Positions 4,772 through 11,822 of a DNA stretch of 15,806 nt are shown here, piece after piece. The notes below the pieces were generated by a model. That model worked only from the letters and a program-made list of their open reading frames with translations, made no database searches and was not told where the DNA came from. This DNA comes from Nitrospiria bacterium (lineage in GTDB: Bacteria; Nitrospirota; CAKKRA01; 9FT-COMBO-42-15): the NCBI GenBank assembly GCA_919903585.1, contig CAKKST010000073.1:1-15806 (forward strand), given 5' to 3'. The number at the start of each line of letters is the position of its first letter. The stretch's first letter is position 1. The translations under genes were made by a program, and so were the position numbers.

Positions 4772-6079
4772 TTACCTCACCCCCGCTGCATGAGCTTTTA
4801 TCGGACGCTGCATTACCCAGTTCATAGACCGCCATGGTGCGGAGGATTCTCTGTAGGCCTCAAAGTCATGAAGGCCGCCTTCAAAAAGCATCTTCTTTTC
4901 TTCATCTGTAAGTTTCACCTGCTTTGTAATCAATGATGTATATATGCCGCCAAGGTTTGTGTCTTTAATCATTATCACACCAACAAGCACATTATCTTTG
5001 AAGACGAGCTTCTTGTATATGTCTTTTTCCTTTTTTTTCATTACCTCAAGGCCGTCGCCTTCCTTTGTAATGGTAATGCCCATAGTCATAATGGCTGTGC
5101 CAAAGAGTGGGAAGGAATTAAGTCCCATGCCGCCAGCGTATATCCGCTCCCTTCTTGCCATGTTTGAGCCTGCAACCCTGCCCTGCTCAAAGGCAAGGGG
5201 CAGAATGGCAAGAACACGATTATCCTTATTTATAAAATCGTATGCCTCAACAACATCGCCGCCAGCATAGATATCCTTAACAGATGTCCCCATGTGATCA
5301 TCCACTACTATACCCCTGTTCACCTTTATATCTGTATCCTTCACAATCTCAATATTCGGCCGCACACCTATTGCCATCACAACAAGCTCACAGGGCACCT
5401 CCTCGCCATTATCAAGGCGCACACCCCTGACCTCTTTTTTATCATTACCCAATATCTCAGAGACTGTCCTCTCTGTTCTTATCGTTACACCCTTTTTATT
5501 CAGCTCATCATGCACAAGCTCTCCAGCCTCTTCGTCCAAGGCAAGGCCCAGCGCCCTTTTAGAAAGCTCCACAATAGTAATCTCCATTTTCATTGCAGCA
5601 AAACCCTTAACAGCAGAAAGGCCGATAAGCCCGCCGCCGATGATAACAACCCTCTTTGCCTTTTTGCTGAGCCCTTTCAGATATTCTGCATGCCCCCATG
5701 TTGTTAATGGTGAGACGCCTGTCAGCTCAAGTCCTTTTGTAGGTGGAATAAACGGGGTCCCGCCTGTTGATATAAAGAGCTTATCAAAGGGAAGACTTCT
5801 TCCGTCAGTAAAGACCACTTCTTTTCTTTTTGTATCTATAGTCTTTACCTTTGTGCTTAATCTTAGATCAATTTTTAATGCATCATAGAAGGCCTTATCT
5901 CTGTAATACATATTCTTTGTCTCCCAGTCGCCGCCCATCCAGTAAGAGATCAATGGCCTTCCATAGGCAAGATAAGGCTCTTCAGAAAGAATTATTATCT
6001 CTCCATCTTTATCAATATCACGGATTGCCTCCGCAGCGCTTATGCCAGCGTATGAGTTGCCAATGATTACATAACGCAT
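4772..6079 (-). CDS. FAD-dependent pyridine nucleotide oxidoreductase (FNOR type)
   Basis: A 435-residue two-dinucleotide-binding flavoprotein of the NADH oxidase / rubredoxin reductase group. The FAD Rossmann motif is at 4-17 in the variant IIGNSYAGISAAE. The central NAD(P) motif is VVIIGGGLIGLSAV at 144-157, ATG-like FISTGGTP is near 102-109, and the second FAD contact is YAGGD at 271-275. No CxxC disulfide is present next to the FAD motif, so it is not a disulfide reductase. It passes electrons between NAD(P)H and a protein partner. Here the neighbour upstream encodes a CooF-like Fe-S protein, the same pairing seen beside carbon monoxide dehydrogenase genes in other bacteria, which suggests that the Fe-S protein is the partner. 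The ribosome site is modest (AAGG). Confidence 0.87.
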   Translation of the reverse strand: MRYVIIGNSYAGISAAEAIRDIDKDGEIIILSEEPYLAYGRPLISYWMGGDWETKNMYYRDKAFYDALKIDLRLSTKVKTIDTKRKEVVFTDGRSLPFDKLFISTGGTPFIPPTKGLELTGVSPLTTWGHAEYLKGLSKKAKRVVIIGGGLIGLSAVKGFAAMKMEITIVELSKRALGLALDEEAGELVHDELNKKGVTIRTERTVSEILGNDKKEVRGVRLDNGEEVPCELVVMAIGVRPNIEIVKDTDIKVNRGIVVDDHMGTSVKDIYAGGDVVEAYDFINKDNRVLAILPLAFEQGRVAGSNMARRERIYAGGMGLNSFPLFGTAIMTMGITITKEGDGLEVMKKKEKDIYKKLVFKDNVLVGVIMIKDTNLGGIYTSLITKQVKLTDEEKKMLFEGGLHDFEAYRESSAPWRSMNWVMQRPIKAHAAGVR

Positions 6080-6099
6080 AGGTTAATACCTTTTCACCC

Positions 6100-6353
6100 C
6101 TCACCCCCTGCTTAATACATGCAGGGGCAGGCTCTAACCCTCTCCCTCAAGGGGAGAGGGAATTTATTTTCCCCTCCCTTGATGGGAGGGGGTTAAGGGG
6201 AGGGTGCTAATTTTTGGAATTAATACAAACGCATTAAATCCTATTACATGATAATACAGTGTTAATTAATTTTAAAATCCCCCTTAATCCCCCTTTTTCA
6301 AAGGGGGAAATTCCTTTATCCCCCTCTTTGGGAAAGAGGGGTTAGGGGAGATT
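6100..6353. repeat. Repeat-filled gap with four C/G-rich hairpins
   Basis: The 301-base gap between the FAD and Fe-S genes has no gene. It holds hairpins of short dispersed elements. CCCTCTCCC pairs with GGGAGAGGG (6138-6160), CCCCTCCC with GGGAGGGG (6171-6191), CCCCCTTT with AAAGGGGG (6289-6307) and CCCCTCTTT with AAAGAGGGG (6321-6341). The last two lie in an element running from AATCCCCC near 6277 to GGGGAGATTT at 6353, the same type as the element inside the VWA gene at 9912-9989. The hairpins may also stop or stabilise transcripts. Confidence 0.75.
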
Positions 6354-6380
6354 TATTTAACATAAATTAATGCAGTTGTA

Positions 6381-7241
6381 TTAAGTAAGGTTTTTTGCTG
6401 TACCCAATAAGTGCTGCTGATAACCGAGCCTCTCGGCATATTCCTTTCTCTTTGTATAATCGTATGAGTATGCGCCTGTCTGGACAATTGCGCCGGGTTT
6501 GCATGCGGCAACGCATGGCGCAGTCTTATACGATGTGCACCCATCGCACTTCCTTGCGAGATGCTCCTCCTCTGACCTGATAATGGCGCCAAAGGGACAG
6601 ACCATAACGCACATCCAGCACCCAACGCATCTGTTATAATCTGTCTCAACCCATCCTGTTTCTGGGAGTCTCCGCCTTGTCCCTGTCATGCAGGCAGACA
6701 TACACGGCGCCTCCTCACAATTGTGGCAGAGTATGGGGATATTAAATCCCTGCGACTTTTTTATTGTAATCCTCGGAATGGATTTGACTTTTTTATGTTG
6801 ATAGGAAATGGCCTTTTTACAGGCCTCAACACACTGCGGCCCGCCGCTGCCTGCACAGGCATCGCATTTACCGGGGACAACCATAATATCCCTTCTGAAT
6901 TCATAGGCCATAGCGCTGACCATGTCTGCCCTTGTCTCAGGGGCAGCAGGCCTTGCTATTGTTGGTTTATTTTTTATTTTTATTGCCCGTGCAGTCTTTT
7001 TTGATGGTCTTGCCTTTGTTGTCCTCTTTGCTGGTTTAATCTTTTTGGGAGGTTTTAACTTCTTTGCAGGCCTTACAGCCTTCTTAGTTTTCTTAATCTC
7101 CTTTTTTGTTTTCTTTTGCCCCTTGCCCTTTGTCTCTTGCCCCTTTTTCCTCTTTTGACCCTTGACCCCTGACCCTTGACCCTTTTTCTTCTTCTGCGCC
7201 GTGCCTTTTGCCCTTTGCCTTTTGCCTTTCTTTATCGGCAT
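6381..7241 (-). CDS. CooF-like four-cluster ferredoxin protein with lysine-rich leader
   Basis: A 286-residue iron-sulfur protein. In the numbering from the ATG at 7241, 16 cysteines in four groups bind four [4Fe-4S] clusters: 126/129/137/141, 172/175/180/184, 205/208/211/215 and 232/235/243/247. This is the arrangement of the CooF/HycB/DmsB electron-transfer family. Residues 1-105 form an unusual, almost purely lysine/arginine/glycine/proline leader with no cofactor motif. The ATG shares one base with the torD stop (TGATG), which argues that the leader is translated by coupling. A start at the internal Met near 107 (MVSAMAYEF) would give a normal-sized protein. It probably carries electrons between the molybdoenzyme and the flavoprotein. 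The leader is encoded by repeat-like DNA. Confidence 0.85.
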   Translation of the reverse strand: MPIKKGKRQRAKGTAQKKKKGQGSGVKGQKRKKGQETKGKGQKKTKKEIKKTKKAVRPAKKLKPPKKIKPAKRTTKARPSKKTARAIKIKNKPTIARPAAPETRADMVSAMAYEFRRDIMVVPGKCDACAGSGGPQCVEACKKAISYQHKKVKSIPRITIKKSQGFNIPILCHNCEEAPCMSACMTGTRRRLPETGWVETDYNRCVGCWMCVMVCPFGAIIRSEEEHLARKCDGCTSYKTAPCVAACKPGAIVQTGAYSYDYTKRKEYAERLGYQQHLLGTAKNLT

Positions 7242-8089
7242 CAAAGCACCCCCAATATCTTCAGCCTGTTATATTCCTTATTAAATACTCCTCTCCCTAA
7301 GAGGGCCATGCCTTTATAAAAATCTGATTTTGCCAGTGCCAATAAATCCTCGCAAAACTTCGCACCCCACTGCAGGAGATGGTCGCGCAAAAATTCAACG
7401 CACATCGCCTCGTATTCCTCTGCATCTTTTATATTGCCTTCTTCAAGAAGCCCGGCAATCCTTTCGCTCAGGATAGAGACAAACTCGCATTCATGGCTTA
7501 TATAATCAGGCATTTCTCCGCCTTCCACACCAAGCCCTGCCTTCTTGTAGCGCTCATTAACATCAGATGTCCTTAAACCCATAACCTGCCTCTCCCCCCG
7601 ATAGACAGATTCATAGGGAGAGATAAAGGGGAGATAGGTATCGTATATATTCCTGCAATACTCCTCCCTTAATGAGTCAAATGTCTCAGCAAATTTCTGG
7701 CCATTCATATTCAAGATAGCAGCCCTGCCATCATCCATCCTTTTATTGCCTGTAAAGACCTTAAAAAGCCCTCCGAGATTATCAGAGTGGGTACCATTTA
7801 CAATGCCCCTTGTAAACTCCTCTGTAGGCTCATTGTAGCCATCTGCAAGAAACTTGTAGAGAAGGCTCTTTGTCTTATAGTTTCTAACCTTCTCAGATGT
7901 ATTTATAGGAAGGACAACATCCTCTTCCTCAACAGGTGCAGGCTCCCTCTTCCTTGATATCATTGCCCTTACCCAGAAGAGGTTATTATGCCGCACCCCC
8001 TCTGTCTTCCAGAACCTTGCATCCTTCTCATCCACAAAGAGATGATCAATCTCTGTAATCTCTCTTTTCTTTTCTTTTATGTTTTCCAC
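7241..8089 (-). CDS. TorD/DmsD-family molybdoenzyme chaperone
   Basis: A 282-residue all-helical cytoplasmic chaperone. The TorD core spans about 70-270. It has LLYKFLADGYNEP, then LREEYCRNIYDTYLPF, ISPYESVYRGERQVMG and YKKAGLGVEGGEMPDYISHE, and ends with FLRDHLLQWGAKFCEDL. The PYESVY and PDYISxE motifs are characteristic of this family. The N-terminal 70 residues are an extension of unknown role. These chaperones bind the apo-form of a DMSO-reductase-family enzyme until the molybdenum cofactor is inserted. The client is most likely the catalytic subunit at 11823-14282. The start is a GTG with GGAGGTG six bases upstream, and the stop overlaps the next gene by one base. Confidence 0.85.
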   Translation of the reverse strand: MENIKEKKREITEIDHLFVDEKDARFWKTEGVRHNNLFWVRAMISRKREPAPVEEEDVVLPINTSEKVRNYKTKSLLYKFLADGYNEPTEEFTRGIVNGTHSDNLGGLFKVFTGNKRMDDGRAAILNMNGQKFAETFDSLREEYCRNIYDTYLPFISPYESVYRGERQVMGLRTSDVNERYKKAGLGVEGGEMPDYISHECEFVSILSERIAGLLEEGNIKDAEEYEAMCVEFLRDHLLQWGAKFCEDLLALAKSDFYKGMALLGRGVFNKEYNRLKILGVL

Positions 8090-8137
8090 TTAAAACACCT
8101 CCAACCTTACCGTCATTCCTGTGTAAACAGAAATCCA

Positions 8138-8166
8138 GTAGGGGCGGGTTTGAAACCCGCCCCTAC
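8138..8166. repeat. Perfect 29-bp palindrome after the VWA gene stop
   Basis: Two perfect 14-base arms (GTAGGGGCGGGTTT and its complement) flank a single base. The element ends two bases from the VWA stop codon and fills most of the gap before torD. The same kind of palindrome is common as a dispersed element in bacterial genomes. It has no T run, so it is more likely a mobile or mRNA-stabilising repeat than a terminator. Confidence 0.8.
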
Positions 8167-8168
8167 AT

Positions 8169-10580
8169 CTACCCCGCCAGCCTTTTGTAAATCTGCGGTA
8201 TCTTTAATGGCAGGTTTTCAACATTATCAATAATAGTGTAATTCGCCTCGCCATACATATGGGGCAAATAACCGGCAGCCTCTTTATCTATTGTAATGCA
8301 GAAGGCTGCAATCCCCTTTTCCTTTGCCTCTATCAAAGCCTTTCTTGTATCTTCAATTCCATAATCGCCTTTGTATTCATCATAATCCTCTGGTTTTCCG
8401 TCGCTGAGTGTGATCATCAGTTTTTTTCCTGCATCAATTCTATTTAAGATTTCTGTAAGATGCCTGATCGGCGCACCCATCCTCGTATAGTCCCCTGCCT
8501 TTAACCCTGCAATCCGTCTTCTTACAGTATCATCATACTTATCATTAAAATTCTTTACAATATAAAAATCACAGTTCGCCCTTGTCCTGCCTGAGAAGGC
8601 ATAGATAGCATACTTATCCTTAATTCCCTCAAGCGCCTCAGAAAGTAAAACAAGCGCCTCCCTCTCTGTATTTAGCACCCAGCCGTCAGTGGAACCGCTG
8701 ATATCCACAAGAATGGCGGCAGCTACATCCCTCTTATCCTTCTCCATGCTGGTATAAAGCCCATCCGATGGTGTTGAGCCTGCCCTGATATCTGCAACCA
8801 TCTCCACCACTGCATCAATATCTATATCATCACCGGATGTCTGCCTGCGGAGCCTCATTGCCTCAAATCTCATTGCTTCAAATTGCCTTCTGATTGAAGA
8901 TATTAGATAAGAGTGCTTTGCCTGTATGTCTTCTATAATCTTATTGCTGCCTTCAGAAACCAAAATCTCACGCAGGGCGCACCAGTCTTTCCTGTATCTC
9001 CCCATCCTGAAATCCCATTCGTTATATATAAAAACACAGGGGCCTTTTTCAATAACCGCATTTATATTGGCATCTACAGCAGGCGTCTGAAATCGCGCCT
9101 TAAACTTCTCCCCTGCCTTCTCCAGTGAACGCATCAGGAGGCTGCTGTCTATCTCCCCGAGATCGGACAGCTCCTTTTCTATCCTCTCCCTAACCTCATC
9201 TGAAACACCATCTACAGTCTTCTTTTCAAGGATGAGAAACTCACCATCACCGCCCATGTTCTCAAGCTCTTCGTCTGTGAACTCCCTCTCCTCTTTTATA
9301 TCCCAGCCTGTGCTTCTGAGTTTTAATCTGTCATCCTGCCCCTCTAAGAAACTCGCCTCTGCCTTCTCAATCTCTTCCTTTGCCTCTCTTATCACATCCC
9401 TTATTGTCTTATTTATAAATGCCTCTGCCTCTGTAATTGCCTCTGGTTTGATAACACCATGATAGAAGACAGGCATGAGCTTATTATAATGGCCTGAAAT
9501 ATTATCATCAATCAACCTGTAAATCTCTATCGTAGTCTCTGCTGAGGTCATTGCGGAGGAATCATGCGAACAAATCGCCTCAAGGGCAGCAGGCAACAAC
9601 TTATTTAACAGCGGCATATCTTCAATAAGAACTTGTTTATTATCATCATCCATCAGATATCTCAGGAGGCCCTCAACAATCCTCTCCTTTGGAGGAAGAT
9701 TTTTTATATCCACTCTCTCTTTGAGAACAAGCCTTCTGAATAATTCAGCGTCCCTCGCATAGCCTTTAAATTCTTTGCAAAGCAGGCTTTCAATGCGGAT
9801 ATTCTCCAGAATCATGTAGATATCAATGGCAAGATTCTTCTCCGGATAGAGGTTAAAGAAGTTCTCAAAATCAGAAAGCCCTTCTTTAAATCCCTCCTTC
9901 CCCCCTTTTAAAATCCCCCTCTGTCCCCCTTTGACCCCCCTGTCTCCCCCCTTAGTAAGGGGGGAATTAAAGAGGGGTGAGGGGGGATTATTCTTAATCT
10001 CCTCAAGCCTGAGCCTGAATGTGCCATACTTTACCTGGCCATATTTGTGGGCAATAATAACCTTGTATGCCTTGAGGTTTGTATCTTCTTCATCTGATAT
10101 TCTAATTTTTGACGGCAGGAATATCGTCAGTGTGTCTGTGTAGGCCTCCTTACCCTCTTGCAGTATAAGGCCGTCTCCGAGCGCCTTTTCATAAAGCCTT
10201 AATATTCTATCAACCTTCTTAAACTCAAGCCCGGGGCTGGATAATTCCCTTATCCTCTCAGCGCTGTCAAGCCGAAGAGGCCGGCCTGACTCGCCGCTGA
10301 TATCATAAAACTCTATCTCTTTATTAATCCATACAGGAAGATCTTCTATACTGATCTCTTTTAAAACATCAGGCGCAGTTAAAAAGAAATGAAAGGCAAG
10401 ATCAGAATCTGTTTTTGCAAGGAGGCGGCCGTGCTTAAGTATCTCATCCCTCTCGCCTGTATCCAGTCTTGAGAGCGGCTCTATTATGGTATGAAGGCCG
10501 TAGCTCTCTCCCTGCAGGCTAAAGTTAGTCCTGCCGAGTATTTGAATGAGCTCGCTTCTTATATCTTCTTTAAATGCCAT
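8169..10580 (-). CDS. NorD/CbbO-like VWA-domain activation protein
   Basis: An 803-residue cytoplasmic protein. Its C-terminal part, from about 615 to 803, is a von Willebrand factor A domain with an intact metal-dependent adhesion site: DISGST near 625, the threonine in DYTRMG near 695 and the aspartate in TLSDGKPED near 725. The helical N-terminal part and the layout match NorD and CbbO, which act with MoxR-type AAA+ ATPases to activate a metalloenzyme. No such ATPase lies in this window. Placed between molybdoenzyme subunits and their chaperone, it probably helps that enzyme mature. It starts six bases after the 78-aa gene with no clear ribosome site, so coupling is likely. Residues about 198-225 are encoded by an inserted repeat. 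Confidence 0.85.
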   Translation of the reverse strand: MAFKEDIRSELIQILGRTNFSLQGESYGLHTIIEPLSRLDTGERDEILKHGRLLAKTDSDLAFHFFLTAPDVLKEISIEDLPVWINKEIEFYDISGESGRPLRLDSAERIRELSSPGLEFKKVDRILRLYEKALGDGLILQEGKEAYTDTLTIFLPSKIRISDEEDTNLKAYKVIIAHKYGQVKYGTFRLRLEEIKNNPPSPLFNSPLTKGGDRGVKGGQRGILKGGKEGFKEGLSDFENFFNLYPEKNLAIDIYMILENIRIESLLCKEFKGYARDAELFRRLVLKERVDIKNLPPKERIVEGLLRYLMDDDNKQVLIEDMPLLNKLLPAALEAICSHDSSAMTSAETTIEIYRLIDDNISGHYNKLMPVFYHGVIKPEAITEAEAFINKTIRDVIREAKEEIEKAEASFLEGQDDRLKLRSTGWDIKEEREFTDEELENMGGDGEFLILEKKTVDGVSDEVRERIEKELSDLGEIDSSLLMRSLEKAGEKFKARFQTPAVDANINAVIEKGPCVFIYNEWDFRMGRYRKDWCALREILVSEGSNKIIEDIQAKHSYLISSIRRQFEAMRFEAMRLRRQTSGDDIDIDAVVEMVADIRAGSTPSDGLYTSMEKDKRDVAAAILVDISGSTDGWVLNTEREALVLLSEALEGIKDKYAIYAFSGRTRANCDFYIVKNFNDKYDDTVRRRIAGLKAGDYTRMGAPIRHLTEILNRIDAGKKLMITLSDGKPEDYDEYKGDYGIEDTRKALIEAKEKGIAAFCITIDKEAAGYLPHMYGEANYTIIDNVENLPLKIPQIYKRLAG
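9912..9989. repeat. C/G-rich inverted-repeat element inside the VWA coding region
   Basis: The 78-bp stretch starts AATCCCCCTC and ends GAGGGGGGATT, with an internal CCCCCCTTA/TAAGGGGGG hairpin. It resembles the intergenic element at about 6277-6353. Its length is a multiple of three, and it adds a low-complexity Gly/Lys/Pro peptide (NPPSPLFNSPLTKGG and following) without breaking the frame. Confidence 0.75.
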
Positions 10581-10586
10581 TTTGTA

Positions 10587-10823
10587 TCAATAAAATGGTG
10601 TTGGCGGATACCACTTAATCCCTGCCTTTGTGAGGAGCTCCTTTGCCTTGTCGCCATCCTCGGGATTTACATGTATCGTTGCATGATACGGCTCTACAGA
10701 TGCAACCGACTTATAAACCATCGGGATCTTTTCCTTTGCAAGGGCATCATATGCCTTGTTGTAATCACCATTCATATATTCAACCCTTATTGGCGCTGTA
10801 ACTATTGTGCCAACCTTTGCCAT
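10587..10823 (-). CDS. Conserved-looking 78-aa protein of unknown function
   Basis: A small soluble protein with no signal peptide, no cysteine and no membrane segment. The order of predicted strands and helices reads strand (GTIVTAPIRVEY), helix (NKAYDALAKEK), strand (MVYKSVASVE), strand (HATIHVNPE), helix (DKAKELLTKAG), strand (IKWYPP). This is a beta-alpha-beta-beta-alpha-beta pattern, as in ferredoxin-like or ACT-like folds. The start has AAAGGAG eight bases upstream, and the gene ends six bases before the VWA gene, so the two are probably translated together. I recognise no family. A small accessory subunit, or a partner of the VWA protein, would fit the position; both are guesses. Confidence 0.75.
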   Translation of the reverse strand: MAKVGTIVTAPIRVEYMNGDYNKAYDALAKEKIPMVYKSVASVEPYHATIHVNPEDGDKAKELLTKAGIKWYPPTPFY

Positions 10824-10847
10824 AATTTACGCTCCTTTCTATGAAGT

Positions 10848-10898
10848 GTAGGACAACCCTTTAGGGTTGCTTAATGCAAGACTAAAGCCTTGCCCTAC
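10848..10898. repeat. 51-bp element with GTAGGRCAA terminal inverted repeats
   Basis: It begins GTAGGACAA and ends TTGCCCTAC, with an inner CAACCCTTTAGGGTTG hairpin. It is the simple form of the longer element at 11634-11728. It lies between the Fe-S subunit gene and the 78-aa gene, followed by GGGGTCAAGGATTCAAGG (10925-10942), a second short repeat type. Confidence 0.75.
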
Positions 10899-10984
10899 TT
10901 ACCTATATTTGTATGATTATTCCAAAGGGGGTCAAGGATTCAAGGGTGGCATCATCCTCCCTCGAATCCTTAAGCTGTATTCTG

Positions 10985-11611
10985 TTATCTCACCACAAGC
11001 GCCCCTGTCTTCTGGTTCTCAAGTATCTGTGCGAGGTGTTTTGCATGCCTCTCCCTCAGAATAGTTGACATCTCATTTATGTCGCCAAAATAGAGCGCCT
11101 TTGTTGAGCATTTTGTTGCACATGCAGGCATAAGCCCCTTGTCCACCCTGTCCTTGCAATAATCGCATTTTATAACCTTCTTTGTAACAGGATTAAACTG
11201 TGGTGCGCCAAAGGGACATGCTGCAATACAGGACTTGCATCCTATGCATGCCTTCTCATCTACAAATACTATCCCGTCTGCCCTTTTCTGCATTGCGCCT
11301 GTCGGGCATGCCTCCACGCATGGCGCAGGATCGCAGTGATTGCATGATGTCCATACATAGGTTGTCTTTAATTTGCCGCCAATGACCTTTGGTCCAACCT
11401 GAATAATCCTGCACCGTCTCGGGCCGACCGGGTCATCGTGCTCAAGCTTGCAGTGAGTCTCGCAGCCAAAACAGCCGATGCACCTTGACTGGTCATGGAA
11501 CATCTGCCACTGCTTTGAGTGGCCTCTTAAAGTTACCCTTGACTCTCTCCCTTCATGGGCAACCTTTTTTTCTGCAAACCCCTCTTCTGCCTTATATAAA
11601 TACTCGGTCAT
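10985..11611 (-). CDS. Four-cluster Fe-S subunit of the molybdopterin oxidoreductase (DmsB/PhsB-like)
   Basis: A 208-residue electron-transfer subunit. Sixteen cysteines in four groups (44/47/50/54, 90/93/98/102, 122/125/128/132, 149/152/164/168) bind four [4Fe-4S] clusters. The best conserved parts are CIGCFGCETHCK, CNHCDPAPCVEACPTGA and CIGCKSCIAACPFGAPQFN. This is the family that accompanies DMSO, polysulfide, thiosulfate and tetrathionate reductases. There is no Tat signal, so it stays in the cytoplasm like its catalytic partner. GAGGAGG lies five bases upstream of the ATG. The gene follows the catalytic subunit after 211 bases that hold a repeat element. No membrane anchor subunit is encoded next to it. 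Confidence 0.9.
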   Translation of the reverse strand: MTEYLYKAEEGFAEKKVAHEGRESRVTLRGHSKQWQMFHDQSRCIGCFGCETHCKLEHDDPVGPRRCRIIQVGPKVIGGKLKTTYVWTSCNHCDPAPCVEACPTGAMQKRADGIVFVDEKACIGCKSCIAACPFGAPQFNPVTKKVIKCDYCKDRVDKGLMPACATKCSTKALYFGDINEMSTILRERHAKHLAQILENQKTGALVVR

Positions 11612-11633
11612 TTCAACCTCCTCAATGTTTATT

Positions 11634-11728
11634 GTAGGGCAACCCTTTAGGGCTACTTAGCCTTTTGTAGGCACGGTTTTAACCGTGCCCTTTGCACGAA
11701 TAAATTCGTGCCTACAACCTTGCCCTAC
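11634..11728. repeat. Nested palindromic element between the molybdoenzyme subunit genes
   Basis: The outer ends are GTAGGGCAA (11634-11642) and TTGCCCTAC (11720-11728), as in the element at 10848-10898. Inside it lies another inverted-repeat unit, with TTGTAGGCACG at 11665-11675 and CGTGCCTACAA at 11708-11718. That unit itself contains the hairpins GGCACGGTT/AACCGTGCC and GCACGAA/TTCGTGC. The layout suggests that one element inserted into another. A GGGGTCAAGGATTCAAG repeat follows at 11756-11772. Confidence 0.75.
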
Positions 11729-11822
11729 TAAAGATATAAAAGGTCTTAGTGGTCAAGGGGTCAAGGATTCAAGTGGAATACACTTGAACCCCAGAACCCA
11801 TGAGCCCTTGAACCCTATCATT

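Noticed and set aside
6100..6353. CRISPR array in the repeat-rich gap
   Set aside because: The repeats are palindromes of different sequence, with no regular spacing or unique spacers, and no cas gene is visible.
8138..8166. Intrinsic terminator after the VWA gene
   Set aside because: The hairpin is very stable but has no T run on the minus strand, and torD continues in the same direction with close spacing.
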